Shown here: piece after piece, positions 21,576 to 29,724 of the stretch
How positions within the stretch are numbered: the first letter of the stretch is position 1
How the letters are laid out: the number at the start of each line of letters is the position of its first letter
Assembly (NCBI RefSeq): GCF_000472925.1
Contig: NZ_AXAS01000010.1
Coordinates: 160,186-224,185, forward strand
Source: Bradyrhizobium sp. Ec3.3
Lineage (GTDB): Bacteria > Pseudomonadota > Alphaproteobacteria > Rhizobiales > Xanthobacteraceae
Length of the DNA stretch: 64,000 nt
Reading direction: 5' to 3'
Translations under genes and position numbers: made by a program
The notes under the pieces: model-generated
Seen by the model: only the letters and a program-made list of their open reading frames with translations
Database searches by the model: none
Told to the model about the DNA's origin: nothing

Positions 21576-21607
21576 CGCTGGAACGGTCGTGACCAAAGAA
21601 GGTCTTG

Positions 21608-21676
21608 CCTTCTGAGCGGCGGGGGAGAACATTCGCGCCGCAATTGAAAGCGGGAAAAACCGCAACGCTCAGAAGG
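21608..21676 (+). promoter_or_regulatory. leader inverted repeat covering the MBL gene ribosome site
   Basis: CCTTCTGAGCG (21608-21618) is a perfect complement of CGCTCAGAAGG (21666-21676). The right arm contains the first part of the AGAAGGGG Shine-Dalgarno of the gene starting at 21687. Pairing in mRNA would hide the ribosome site, which suggests translational control. Only the sequence complementarity is seen; function is inferred. Confidence 0.55.
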
Positions 21677-21686
21677 GGACATTCCC

Positions 21687-22682
21687 ATGACCGAACTCAA
21701 CCGCCGTCACCTGCTTGCCGGCGCCGCCGCCCTCGGTGCGGCCAGCCTTTCGCGCCTGGGCACGACGTCTGCCGATGCCGCAGTGCCGCAAACCGGCGCG
21801 CAGGCGCCGGGCTTCTATCGCTATAAGGTCGGTTCCTTCGAGTGCACCTCGATCAACGACGGGGCGCGAACCTTCCCGATGCCGGACAAGTTCGTCACCA
21901 ACGTGCCGAAGGACGAGGCACTGGCCGCAGGCGATGCGGCCTACATGCCGAAGGGCATGGTGACGGTGCCGTTCAACCCGCAACTCATCAACACCGGCTC
22001 CAAGCTCGTGCTGATCGACACCGGCAACGGCGTCGCCAATCTCGAGCCGAGCAAGGGCGCGGTCGGCCGCACGCTGCAAAACCTCGCGGCGGCCGGCGTC
22101 GATCCCAAGAGCATCGACATCGTCCTGCTCTCGCATCTGCACCCCGACCACACCAACGGCATACGCGCGGCGGACGGCTCGATCGCGTTCCCGAACGCCG
22201 AGATCATGGTGCCGGCCAAGGATTGGGAGTTCTGGGCGAGCGAGGAGAACGCCGGCAAAGCTTCCAGCGACATGATGAAGAACTACTTCGCCAACGTGAA
22301 GAAGACCTTTGCCGGCATCGAGTCCAAGGTGACCAAGTATGAGTGGGGCAAGGAGGTCGCGCCGGGCATCACCTCGATCGCGACGCCCGGCCATACCCCG
22401 GGTCACACATCGTTCGCGGTTGCCTCGGGCAACGCAAAGGTCCTGATCCAGTCCGACGTCACCAACATCCCGGAATTCTTCCTGCGCAATCCGGATTGGC
22501 ATGTCGTGTTCGACACCGATGCCGCGATGGCGCAAGAGACCCGCCACAAGTTCTACGACATGGCGGCAGCAGAGAAGGCGACGGTGGTCGGCTTCCACTT
22601 CACCTTCCCGTCGGTCGGCCACGTCGAGAAGGATGGTGCCAAATATCGTCTGATCCCGTCGGCCTGGAATCCGACGATCTGA
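21687..22682 (+). CDS. MBL-fold metallo-hydrolase with Tat signal
   Basis: This 331-residue metallo-beta-lactamase-fold hydrolase has an export signal beginning TELNRRHLLAGAAALGAASL, with twin arginines, so it is probably periplasmic. The metal-binding core is intact: HLHPDHTNG at residues 150-158, the GHTPGHTSF histidine, the LIQSDVTN aspartate and a late GFHFTFPS histidine. Such proteins include quorum-quenching lactonases, thiolesterases and arylsulfatase-like enzymes; the substrate cannot be assigned. An AGAAGGGG ribosome site lies in one arm of an inverted repeat. A strong terminator follows. Confidence 0.88.
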   Translation: MTELNRRHLLAGAAALGAASLSRLGTTSADAAVPQTGAQAPGFYRYKVGSFECTSINDGARTFPMPDKFVTNVPKDEALAAGDAAYMPKGMVTVPFNPQLINTGSKLVLIDTGNGVANLEPSKGAVGRTLQNLAAAGVDPKSIDIVLLSHLHPDHTNGIRAADGSIAFPNAEIMVPAKDWEFWASEENAGKASSDMMKNYFANVKKTFAGIESKVTKYEWGKEVAPGITSIATPGHTPGHTSFAVASGNAKVLIQSDVTNIPEFFLRNPDWHVVFDTDAAMAQETRHKFYDMAAAEKATVVGFHFTFPSVGHVEKDGAKYRLIPSAWNPTI

Positions 22683-22707
22683 TCGGTTCGGTTCTTAGAG
22701 TCAGTTG

Positions 22708-22739
22708 ATCGGGCCGCCGCCTGGCGGCCCGATTGTTTT
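22708..22739 (+). terminator. rho-independent terminator after MBL-fold gene
   Basis: A perfect 11-base GC-rich stem, ATCGGGCCGCC with GGCGGCCCGAT, has a four-base loop and is followed by TGTTTTG. It starts 25 bases after the stop codon of the MBL-fold gene and is the clearest intrinsic terminator in the window. Confidence 0.8.
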
Positions 22740-22759
22740 GGGCGACTGGTCGCTTTTGC

Positions 22760-22786
22760 GAAACGCTGCGTTTCCAAATCGAAACG
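22760..22786 (+). promoter_or_regulatory. GAAACG repeats upstream of FMN reductase
   Basis: GAAACG-CTG-CGTTTC (22760-22774) is a perfect six-base inverted repeat, and a third GAAACG lies at 22781-22786. They stand about 80-105 bases before the FMN reductase ATG and just after the preceding terminator, in the expected promoter region. This is a candidate operator; the binding protein is unknown. Confidence 0.4.
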
Positions 22787-22864
22787 GTTCATGCACTTGC
22801 ATCCTCCCGCGGAGGTGGATTAAGTGCGCCGGCCTGTTTCCCGCTTAGAGGTTCAAGGACAACC

Positions 22865-23416
22865 ATGGCCTACAACATCGTCACGATCGCCGGCAGCCTG
22901 CGCAAGGAAAGCTTTTCGCTCAAGATCGCCAACGCGCTCGCAAAGCTCGCGCCGGCGTCCCTCAAGCTCGAGGTCATCACGCCGGCGGGTATCTCGTTCT
23001 TCAACCAGGACCTCGAGGGCGCCCCGCCCGCCGACTGGCTGGCTTTCCGCGAAAAGCTCCAGAAGTCGAACGGCGTCCTGTTCGTGACGCCTGAATACAA
23101 CCGCGCAATCCCGGGCGCCCTGAAGAACGCCATCGACGTTGCCTCGCGGCCCTATGGCAAGAGCTCGTTCAACGGCAAGCCGGTCGGCATCGTCTCCAAC
23201 TCGCCGGGTCCGCAGGGTGGAGTGAGTGCCGCGAAAACGCTCCAGAACATCCTGCCGGGCATTGCGGGGGCAATCATGCAGCAGCCCGAGACCTATCTGA
23301 ACGCAGTCGGCGACGCCTTTGACGCCGCAGGCAACCTGACCAAGGACTCGCTGAAGACCGTGCTCCAGCAGTACATCGACGCCTTCGCCGCGCACGTCGC
23401 CAAGCATCAGGGCTGA
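22865..23416 (+). CDS. NADPH-dependent FMN reductase family protein
   Basis: This 183-residue flavodoxin-fold reductase is of the NADPH-dependent FMN/chromate/quinone reductase type (the ChrR/YieF/Azr group). The N-terminal ITIAGSLRKESFSLKIA-like segment (seen as VTIAGSLRKESFSLKIA) forms the FMN phosphate loop. FVTPEYNRAIPGALKNAIDV is the conserved flavin-contact stretch. The ATG at 22865 gives the standard start; in-frame upstream codons lie in the promoter. Probable roles are quinone or xenobiotic reduction. It is a single gene between a terminator and a large palindromic repeat. Confidence 0.9.
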   Translation: MAYNIVTIAGSLRKESFSLKIANALAKLAPASLKLEVITPAGISFFNQDLEGAPPADWLAFREKLQKSNGVLFVTPEYNRAIPGALKNAIDVASRPYGKSSFNGKPVGIVSNSPGPQGGVSAAKTLQNILPGIAGAIMQQPETYLNAVGDAFDAAGNLTKDSLKTVLQQYIDAFAAHVAKHQG

Positions 23417-23441
23417 GTGAGACGCCTGCGGCCGCGTTATA

Positions 23442-23577
23442 GATCCTCATCCTGAGGAGGCGCGAAGCGCCGTCTCGAAGGATGGCCGCGGGGAAGACCC
23501 GGGCCTTCATGGTTCTCCCGGCGATGCGTAGCATCGTCCGGAGACGGCCGCTACGCGGCCTCCTCACCATGAGGGTC
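23442..23577. repeat. large imperfect inverted repeat (TCATCCTGAGG family)
   Basis: The arms at about 23442-23476 and 23541-23577 pair over more than 30 bases with few mismatches; the left arm reads GATCCTCATCCTGAGGAGGC. The core includes TCTCGAAGGATG, also found at 35679-35818. The element separates the FMN reductase from ftsB and probably belongs to a dispersed palindromic family. Confidence 0.7.
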
Positions 23578-23642
23578 TGGCAGTCGGGCAGGGCGCTCCC
23601 AAATTAGCCTTCCCTTAACCAACCTGTCCCATCTTGCCGGAC

Positions 23643-23960
23643 ATGGTCACCCGTGCGCGCCTGAAATCGATTCTGACCGGCCTTGCCCTCTACACCATGG
23701 CGGCCGCGATCGTCGGCTATTTCGGCATCAACGCCTATACCGGCAAATACGGCCTCAACGCCCGCCAGGAGCTCGACCAGGAGATCATCGCTCTGACCAG
23801 CGAGCTTGCGCGGCTGAAGCGCGAGCGCGCCGAGGGCGAGCAGCGGGTGTCGCTGCTGCGCTCGGAAAAGATCGACCCCGACATGCTGGACGAGCGCGCG
23901 CGCTTCCAGCTCCAGTTCGTCAATCCGCACGATCTCGTGCGGATGAACAATTCGAACTAG
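23643..23960 (+). CDS. ftsB: septum formation initiator FtsB/DivIC family protein
   Basis: This 105-residue protein has the FtsB layout: a short cytoplasmic tail, one transmembrane helix (about residues 9-30) and a periplasmic coiled coil (about 40-75, with heptad-like LDQEIIALTSELARLKRER). It ends with the conserved region IDPDMLDERARFQLQFVNPHDLV. FtsB with FtsL and FtsQ bridges the early and late division machinery. The ATG at 23643 was preferred over an upstream TTG. In relatives it lies between eno and pdhA; here it is separated from both by inserted genes. Its last four bases overlap the convergent binding-protein gene. Confidence 0.9.
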   Translation: MVTRARLKSILTGLALYTMAAAIVGYFGINAYTGKYGLNARQELDQEIIALTSELARLKRERAEGEQRVSLLRSEKIDPDMLDERARFQLQFVNPHDLVRMNNSN

Positions 23961-24970
23961 AGTGTCGCCAGCTGCGCCGCGCCCTTGGCGAGGACGTCGC
24001 TGAAACTCGTGTCCCAGAATTTTGCGACGTCGGTCTGCGCGTCGAGCACGCCGAGCTTGAGGAAAGTGTCGGCCACTTTCTGGTGGGTCTCCGGTACATC
24101 CGGCGTGACGCCCACGAGTGAGAAATCGGCGCTGCGATGGGCGAACTGATCGAGGATGTCCTCGATCGGCAGATGCGTTTCCGCGACCTGCGCCGTCGCA
24201 TAGACCTGGAAATTCTTGTTGGCGAAGGCATAGGCGCGCTGGATCCGCAGCAGGAAGTCGGCGAGCGCCGCACGCCGCAACGGATCGTCGATCGCCTTCG
24301 GATTGGCATAGATCGGAAAATTTCCGGAGAGATAGCCGACGCCGGTCTTGAGCAGGCGCGCGCCCTGTTTGGAGATCGCGAGCTGGCCGTTGTAGCCGTA
24401 GATCGCCCAGGCATCGAGCTTGCCGGAGGAGAAGGCCGAGTAGCCGTCCGATGGCGTCAGGTTGATGGCCTCGATGTCGTTGAAGGAGAGGCCCGCTTCC
24501 TCGAGTTGCTTGGCGAGGAAATAGTGCGCGGTCGTGGCGCGGACGTAGCCGACCTTCTTGCCTTTGAGATCGGCAATCGAATGGATCGGCGCGTCCCTGG
24601 CCGCGACGGTGACCTGGGTGTTGAGGTCTTCGTGGGTGACTGCGATGAAGCGCACGCTGGCGTTCTTGCGTGCGGCGAACATGGCAGGAATTTCGCTGCC
24701 CGACCCGAGATCGAGCGCGTCGCTGTTCAGCGCCTCGATATGCAGCACGCCGTTGTTGAGCTCCTTCCAGTCGATCTTGTAGGGCGTCTTGTCTTCGCCG
24801 GCAGCCCGGAGCAGGGCGGGCCAGCCGCCCTTGTAATAGGCGACGCGCAGCGTGACGCCGCTGAGATCGATCTCTGCCGGCTTGCCTTGCGCTTTCGCGC
24901 TGCCCGCAACGAGTCCGCCTGCTAGCGCGCCGAGCAGGGAACGTCTTGAGAGTGAGAACGGGCTGGTCAC
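23957..24970 (-). CDS. ABC transporter substrate-binding protein, SsuA/NMT1-like
   Basis: This 337-residue periplasmic binding protein resembles aliphatic sulfonate or nitrate/taurine-type (SsuA/TauA) receptors. The export signal SPFSLSRRSLLGALAGGLVA carries twin arginines, suggesting Tat. The mature part has LRVAYYKGG, GSEIPAMFAARKNASV and the domain hinge DLKGKKVGYVRATTAHYFL, typical of the group. The start is GTG at 24970 because AGGAG stands seven bases upstream; a longer in-frame reading lacks a signal at its N-terminus. No permease or ATPase gene is adjacent, so it is an orphan receptor. Confidence 0.88.
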   Translation of the reverse strand: MTSPFSLSRRSLLGALAGGLVAGSAKAQGKPAEIDLSGVTLRVAYYKGGWPALLRAAGEDKTPYKIDWKELNNGVLHIEALNSDALDLGSGSEIPAMFAARKNASVRFIAVTHEDLNTQVTVAARDAPIHSIADLKGKKVGYVRATTAHYFLAKQLEEAGLSFNDIEAINLTPSDGYSAFSSGKLDAWAIYGYNGQLAISKQGARLLKTGVGYLSGNFPIYANPKAIDDPLRRAALADFLLRIQRAYAFANKNFQVYATAQVAETHLPIEDILDQFAHRSADFSLVGVTPDVPETHQKVADTFLKLGVLDAQTDVAKFWDTSFSDVLAKGAAQLATL

Positions 24971-25199
24971 GACGGCTCCTGCTGAAAGTCTCTTGATGCT
25001 TCCAGCATAGGTGACGCGCTGTTTGCGCTCTATTCTGTTTTTCGATCGCCGCGTGAAACGCGCGTTCCAACTTTTGCTACGGTGCGGTGTTATTCGGTTT
25101 TTTGCGCCTATGTCGAAGGTCGTAAGTGGATGCGGCACTTCCGTCTTGACGGCAACGGCGGTGCGGGTTCATGCCTTCTTGCGCGCGGCATTTTCAGGA

Positions 25200-25213
25200 T
25201 TGACGCAGATCAA
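25200..25213 (+). promoter_or_regulatory. FixK/FNR-type box
   Basis: TTGACGCAGATCAA is a perfect TTGA-N6-TCAA palindrome, the consensus for CRP/FNR-family regulators, including FixK2 of Bradyrhizobium. It is centred about 54 bases before the ATG at 25261. TAGACT at 25235-25240 could be the -10 element, which would place the box near -41, the class II activation position. Regulation by oxygen limitation is inferred from this match. Confidence 0.6.
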
Positions 25214-25260
25214 TCGGGCTACGCCGGCAGCATCTAGACTGCCATCGGGAGGAAACAGTG

Positions 25261-26220
25261 ATGAATGGGCAAATGCACCCGCATCACGCGGCCCGTGTGG
25301 AGGCCGCCATTGCGTCAGGCCAGGCGGCACGCTCCGCGCTCGTGGCCTCGTGGTGCCGTTCCTCCCGATTGCACCATCTCGATCCCGGCGGCCGACGGCC
25401 GCCGATCCGCCTCACCGAGGCCGAGCTATACCATGCGCGCGAGCGGATCGCGCCACTGCTCAATGCTGCCCAGGGCGCGATGGACCGTCTCTACCAGGCA
25501 GTTGGCGCTGCCGGCTGCTGCGTGCTGCTTGCCGACGGCGAGGGCACCCCGGTCGATCGTCGCGGCACGCCGGCCGACGACTCCACGTTCCAATCCTGGG
25601 GCCTGTGGACCGGCGCGCTCTGGAGCGAGGAGCATGAGGGCACCAACGGCATCGGAACGTGCCTCGTCGAGCAGCGGCCGCTGACCATCGACCGCGACCA
25701 GCATTTCTTCACCCGCAACACGCTTCTGAGCTGCACCGCTGTCCCGATCTACGATCATGACGGGATGCTGGCTGGCGTGCTCGACGTCTCCTCCTGCCGC
25801 GCCGACCGCACCGACGCCTTCGCCAATCTGATCGCGCTCGCCGCGGGCGAGGCGGCAAAGCGTATCGAGGCTGATCTGTTCCGCAACGCCTTCGCCCATG
25901 CCCGCATCGTGCTGACGCCGTCAGCCGACGGCCATGGCGGCGGTCTCGTCGCGGTCGATGCGGACGATCTCGTGATAGGCGCGACGAGATCCGCCCGGGT
26001 CGGACTCGGGATCGCGCCCGGCCGCCCGTTGCAGCCGGTGCCCGCAGCCGATCTTCTCGGTGGCGATGCCGCGCGCGACCACCTCGCCGGTGGCCAGCGC
26101 GCGGTCTTGCAGCGGGCGCTGTTGCGCGCGGGCGGCAATGTTTCCGCCGCCGCCAAGGCGCTCGGCGTCAGCCGCGCCACGCTCCACCGAAAGCTCAAGC
26201 GCTTCGAGCTGAAGCACTGA
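25261..26220 (+). CDS. GAF-Fis regulator, AcoR-like but lacking AAA+ domain
   Basis: This 319-residue protein has the N-terminal sensor region of AcoR-type activators: HHAARVEAAI, VASWCRSSRLHHLDP, then a GAF domain (about 75-215) with GTNGIGTCLVEQRPLTI. The C-terminal Fis-type helix-turn-helix is NVSAAAKALGVSRATLHRKL. The sigma-54-contacting AAA+ domain, with its GAFTGA loop, is absent, so it cannot work as a normal enhancer-binding ATPase. The ATG at 25261 follows GGGAGGAAAC. The downstream aldehyde dehydrogenase, with a palindrome in its promoter, is the likely target. A FixK-type box lies upstream. Confidence 0.87.
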   Translation: MNGQMHPHHAARVEAAIASGQAARSALVASWCRSSRLHHLDPGGRRPPIRLTEAELYHARERIAPLLNAAQGAMDRLYQAVGAAGCCVLLADGEGTPVDRRGTPADDSTFQSWGLWTGALWSEEHEGTNGIGTCLVEQRPLTIDRDQHFFTRNTLLSCTAVPIYDHDGMLAGVLDVSSCRADRTDAFANLIALAAGEAAKRIEADLFRNAFAHARIVLTPSADGHGGGLVAVDADDLVIGATRSARVGLGIAPGRPLQPVPAADLLGGDAARDHLAGGQRAVLQRALLRAGGNVSAAAKALGVSRATLHRKLKRFELKH

Positions 26221-26239
26221 GCGTTTGCTCGTTTCCTCA

Positions 26240-26323
26240 ATCGTCATTGCGAGCGCAGCGAAGCAATCCAGGTTCTTTCCGCGGAGAGACACTGGAGTGC
26301 TTCGCTGCGCTCGCAATGACGAT
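26240..26323. repeat. perfect 26-base inverted repeat (GTCATTGCGAGC family)
   Basis: The arms 26240-26265 and 26298-26323 are perfect complements over 26 bases, centred on ATTGCGAGCGCAGCGAAGCA and its complement, with a 32-base loop. A degenerate copy occurs at 34110-34193. This is a REP-type dispersed palindrome between the regulator and the aldehyde dehydrogenase promoter. It may also act as a terminator for the regulator gene. Confidence 0.75.
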
Positions 26324-26377
26324 GTGGCTCAAGAGCGCGCTTCTCAGGATGATGTCTGAATGCGTGAGGGCTGCTTC

Positions 26378-26401
26378 ACCTGTCGCAGAACTGCGACAGG
26401 T
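26378..26401. promoter_or_regulatory. 11-base palindromic activator site
   Basis: ACCTGTCGCAG and CTGCGACAGGT form a perfect inverted repeat with a two-base centre, 110 bases upstream of the aldehyde dehydrogenase ATG. Position and symmetry fit an upstream activating site for the adjacent Fis-type regulator. A second, shorter pair, GTCGTG-AACA-CACGAC, lies at 26465-26480. Binding is inferred. Confidence 0.6.
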
Positions 26402-26511
26402 CGCTTCCGTCATCGCTTTCATCCGGGCTGACAGAAAACGACTCCCGCTTCATCGTCTGCGCAAGTCGTGAACACACGACGATCACGCAAACAGCAACAT
26501 CGGGAGTGAAC

Positions 26512-28029
26512 ATGAACAAGGTTGAATTCCTCAACGTCGCACAAGTGCCGTTCGCCGCGAAGTATGACAATTTCATCGGCGGCAAATTCGTCGCGCCGAT
26601 CTCCGGCAAATATTTTGACAACGCCTCGCCCGTGAACGGTCAGGTCGTCTGCAAGATCGCGCGCTCTGATCACCAGGACGTCGAGGCCGCGCTCGACGCG
26701 GCGCATGCCGCCAAGGCCGCTTGGGGCAGCACCAGCGTTGCCGAGCGCGCCGCAATCCTGAACCGGATCGCCGACCGCATGGAAGAAAACCTCGAGCGGC
26801 TCGCGATCGCCGAGACCTGGGACAACGGCAAGCCGATCCGCGAGACCCGCGCCGCCGACTTGCCGCTCGCGATCGATCACTTCCGCTATTTCGCCGGCGT
26901 CGTGCGCGCACAGGAGGGCTCGATCGGCGAGATCGATCACGACACGATCGCCTATCATTTCCATGAGCCGCTCGGCGTGGTCGGCCAGATCATCCCCTGG
27001 AACTTCCCGCTGCTGATGGCGTGCTGGAAGCTCGCGCCTGCGCTCGCCGCCGGCAATTGCGTGGTACTCAAGCCCGCTGAGCAGACGCCGGCCTCGATCA
27101 TGGTCTGGGCCGAGATTGTCGGCGACCTCTTGCCGCCCGGCGTGCTCAACATCGTCAACGGCTTTGGCCTCGAGGCCGGCAAGCCGCTCGCGTCCAGCCC
27201 GCGCATCGCGAAGATCGCCTTCACCGGCGAGACCACGACAGGCCGGCTGATTATGCAATATGCCGCCCAGAACCTCATTCCCGTCACGCTCGAGCTCGGC
27301 GGCAAATCGCCCAACATCTTCTTCAAGGACGTCACCGCCGAAGACGACGACTTCTTCGACAAGGCGATCGAGGGCTTCGTGATGTTCGCGCTCAACCAGG
27401 GCGAAGTCTGCACCTGTCCGAGCCGTGCGCTGGTCCATGCGGACATCTATGACCGCTTCATGGAACGAGCGCTGAAGCGCGTCGCGGCCATCAAGCAGGG
27501 CGATCCGCGTGCTGCCGACACCATGATCGGCGCCCAGGCCTCGGGCGAGCAGCTGGAGAAAATTCTTTCCTATATCGACATCGGCAAGAAGGAAGGGGCG
27601 AAGGTCCTCGCCGGCGGTGGTCGCGCGAGCCTCGGCGGCGATCTCTCGGGCGGCTATTACGTCCAGCCGACCGTGTTCCAGGGCCACAACAAGATGCGGA
27701 TCTTCCAGGAGGAGATCTTTGGGCCGGTCGTGTCGGTGACGACCTTCAAGACCGACGACGAGGCGCTCGCGATCGCCAACGACACGCTCTACGGTTTAGG
27801 GGCCGGTGTCTGGAGCCGCGATGCCAATCGCTGCTACCGCTTCGGCCGCGCCATCCAGGCCGGCCGGGTCTGGACCAACTGCTACCACGCCTATCCCGCA
27901 CACGCGGCGTTCGGCGGCTACAAGCAGTCGGGTGTCGGCCGCGAGACCCACAAGATGATGCTCGATCACTATCAGCAGACCAAGAACCTCCTGGTCAGCT
28001 ACAGCCCGAAGAAGCTCGGCTTCTTCTGA
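26512..28029 (+). CDS. NAD-dependent aldehyde dehydrogenase, ExaC/AldB-like
   Basis: This 505-residue aldehyde dehydrogenase oxidises aldehydes to acids, most likely acetaldehyde or other short-chain substrates given its likeness to ExaC/AldB. The NAD-binding [17 protein letters not shown], the general base in LELGGKSPN, and the catalytic cysteine in [11 protein letters not shown] are present. A second cysteine two residues on (CTC) is common in this subgroup. The ATG at 26512 was used with GGGAG upstream; an in-frame GTG lies six bases earlier. It is downstream of an AcoR-like regulator and is followed by a hairpin terminator. Confidence 0.94.
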   Translation: MNKVEFLNVAQVPFAAKYDNFIGGKFVAPISGKYFDNASPVNGQVVCKIARSDHQDVEAALDAAHAAKAAWGSTSVAERAAILNRIADRMEENLERLAIAETWDNGKPIRETRAADLPLAIDHFRYFAGVVRAQEGSIGEIDHDTIAYHFHEPLGVVGQIIPWNFPLLMACWKLAPALAAGNCVVLKPAEQTPASIMVWAEIVGDLLPPGVLNIVNGFGLEAGKPLASSPRIAKIAFTGETTTGRLIMQYAAQNLIPVTLELGGKSPNIFFKDVTAEDDDFFDKAIEGFVMFALNQGEVCTCPSRALVHADIYDRFMERALKRVAAIKQGDPRAADTMIGAQASGEQLEKILSYIDIGKKEGAKVLAGGGRASLGGDLSGGYYVQPTVFQGHNKMRIFQEEIFGPVVSVTTFKTDDEALAIANDTLYGLGAGVWSRDANRCYRFGRAIQAGRVWTNCYHAYPAHAAFGGYKQSGVGRETHKMMLDHYQQTKNLLVSYSPKKLGFF

Positions 28030-28088
28030 TCGGCGGAGAGGGCGGCGCCGCCTTCGTCATCCGTCCGTCAAAGAATTGGGACAAGACG

Positions 28089-28116
28089 AGGGGCCGAGCT
28101 ATTCAGCTCGGCCCCT
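28089..28116 (+). terminator. hairpin after aldehyde dehydrogenase
   Basis: AGGGGCCGAGCT and AGCTCGGCCCCT form a perfect 12-base stem with loop ATTC, 60 bases after the aldehyde dehydrogenase stop and 44 bases before the next ATG. No T-run follows, but the stem is very stable. Confidence 0.65.
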
Positions 28117-28159
28117 GTCGCATTCGAAGCGATGCGACGCAAGAAACGGAGGCTTGGCC

Positions 28160-29557
28160 ATGAAGGACAGTCGGTCACAACGGAAGTCGGGTGTTGGAGC
28201 GATGCTGTTCGGCGTGGCGGCTTTGGCATTGCTCCCGGCATCGACGGCCTTCGCGCAGACAAGCCCGGCGCCCGCCGGCGCCAAGCCCTTTTCGACCCTC
28301 GACGGAAAGCCGCCACTGATCCTCGGGCATCGCGGCCTGCCGGGGCTGGTGCCTGAAGAGACCGAGGCATCGTATGATCTCGCCGCAGCCCTCGGAACCG
28401 ACGCGCTCGAAGAGGACCTGCACCTGACCAAGGATTGTGTCCTGGTCGCACGTCACAACCCTTGGCTGAACGACAATACCAACGTTGCCGAGGTGGCGAA
28501 GACCAATCCGGCGGTTGCCGCCCGCAAGCGCACGGTACCCGGTGTCCTCGTCAAAGTGAAATGGGCCCAATCTCCCGCCAGCGGGCCTGGTGAATACCTC
28601 ACTGATCTCACCGATCCGGCCGACCCCAAATCGGTGCTGAAATCGCTGATCGTGGACGGCGAAGACCATACCAACGATTGGTCGATCACCGACTTCACCA
28701 TGGCCGAGCTGAAGAACTGGATCGCCGGCACCACCTATGATGCGGCCAACGAAAGGCCGAAGGTCTTCAACGGCAAGTTCCCGATCATCAGTTTCCAGGA
28801 CATCATCGACATTGCCAAGGCCAAGAGCAAGGAGACGGGGCGTCCCATCGCGGTCTATCCGGAGACCAAGAATCCGACCTGGAACAATGCCCAGGCGATC
28901 GCCAATGGCTGTGGCGCGCCCGGCAGCCACCCGCTCGAGGATGCCCTGATCAAGATCATCAAGGACAACGGCCTCAACGCGAGGGATGCCCCGATCCTTG
29001 TTCAGAGCTTCGAGCCTGGCAGCCTGAAATACATGCGCAGCCATGGCCTTGAGACGCGGCAGGTCCAGCTCATCGATGGCAACGGTGTCGACTTCAGGAA
29101 CGGCAAGGTCCTCAATGACAACATCACCAATTCGCGTCCGTTCGACTGGACGCTTTCGGGTGACGCGCGCTTGTACGATGCGATGCTAACCTCCGAGGGC
29201 CTTGCGGAGATCAAGACCTATGCCGACGGCATTGGTCCGTGGAAGCCCTATATCGTTCCGCTCAAGATTTCGCCGTGGAAGGACAGCAACGCCGATGGCT
29301 CTCCCTACAAGGGATCGACGCCGGACGCTTCGACGCAGGAAGCGACCAGCCTCGTTGCCGACGCGCACAAGATCGGCCTGTTCGTGCACGTCTTCACTTT
29401 CCGAAACGAGAAGAAGTACCTGGCTGGCGACTATCACGGCGATCCAAGCCTTGAATATCTCAAATTCTTCCGTCTCGGCGTCGATGGGGTCTTTACCGAC
29501 TTCACGCATACCGGAGTTGGCGCCCGCGCCGCCTATCTTCGAGAACTCGGCTGGTGA
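28160..29557 (+). CDS. glpQ: glycerophosphodiester phosphodiesterase, exported
   Basis: This 465-residue GDPD-family enzyme hydrolyses glycerophosphodiesters to glycerol-3-phosphate and an alcohol. A signal peptide (about residues 1-33, ending AFAQ) is followed by LILGHRGLPGLVPEET with the catalytic histidine, then LEEDLHLTKDCVLVARHNPW with the metal ligands and second histidine. The late VDGVFTDFTHTG is typical. It is longer than E. coli GlpQ because of an insertion after about residue 130 (TVPGVLVKVKWAQ onward). The ATG at 28160 has GGAGG nine bases upstream. It is likely periplasmic. Confidence 0.9.
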   Translation: MKDSRSQRKSGVGAMLFGVAALALLPASTAFAQTSPAPAGAKPFSTLDGKPPLILGHRGLPGLVPEETEASYDLAAALGTDALEEDLHLTKDCVLVARHNPWLNDNTNVAEVAKTNPAVAARKRTVPGVLVKVKWAQSPASGPGEYLTDLTDPADPKSVLKSLIVDGEDHTNDWSITDFTMAELKNWIAGTTYDAANERPKVFNGKFPIISFQDIIDIAKAKSKETGRPIAVYPETKNPTWNNAQAIANGCGAPGSHPLEDALIKIIKDNGLNARDAPILVQSFEPGSLKYMRSHGLETRQVQLIDGNGVDFRNGKVLNDNITNSRPFDWTLSGDARLYDAMLTSEGLAEIKTYADGIGPWKPYIVPLKISPWKDSNADGSPYKGSTPDASTQEATSLVADAHKIGLFVHVFTFRNEKKYLAGDYHGDPSLEYLKFFRLGVDGVFTDFTHTGVGARAAYLRELGW

Positions 29558-29724
29558 GGCCGGCTTGGCGGAGCTAATGTTGCCTGATCGGCGCCAAAGG
29601 TTTTGCAATATTTCGGCCACGTTGCACTGCGGCATAACGAAAAGCGCGCCATGCAGCCACAGTGCTTTCGCGCGCGATTGAGTTAGGTTAGAGAGGGCTT
29701 AGTTTTCTCTGACCCGGAATTCCT

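Noticed and set aside
26402..26512. Search for a sigma-54 -24/-12 promoter ahead of the aldehyde dehydrogenase
   Set aside because: No GG-N10-GC element with the expected flanks was found, in line with the regulator's missing AAA+ domain.
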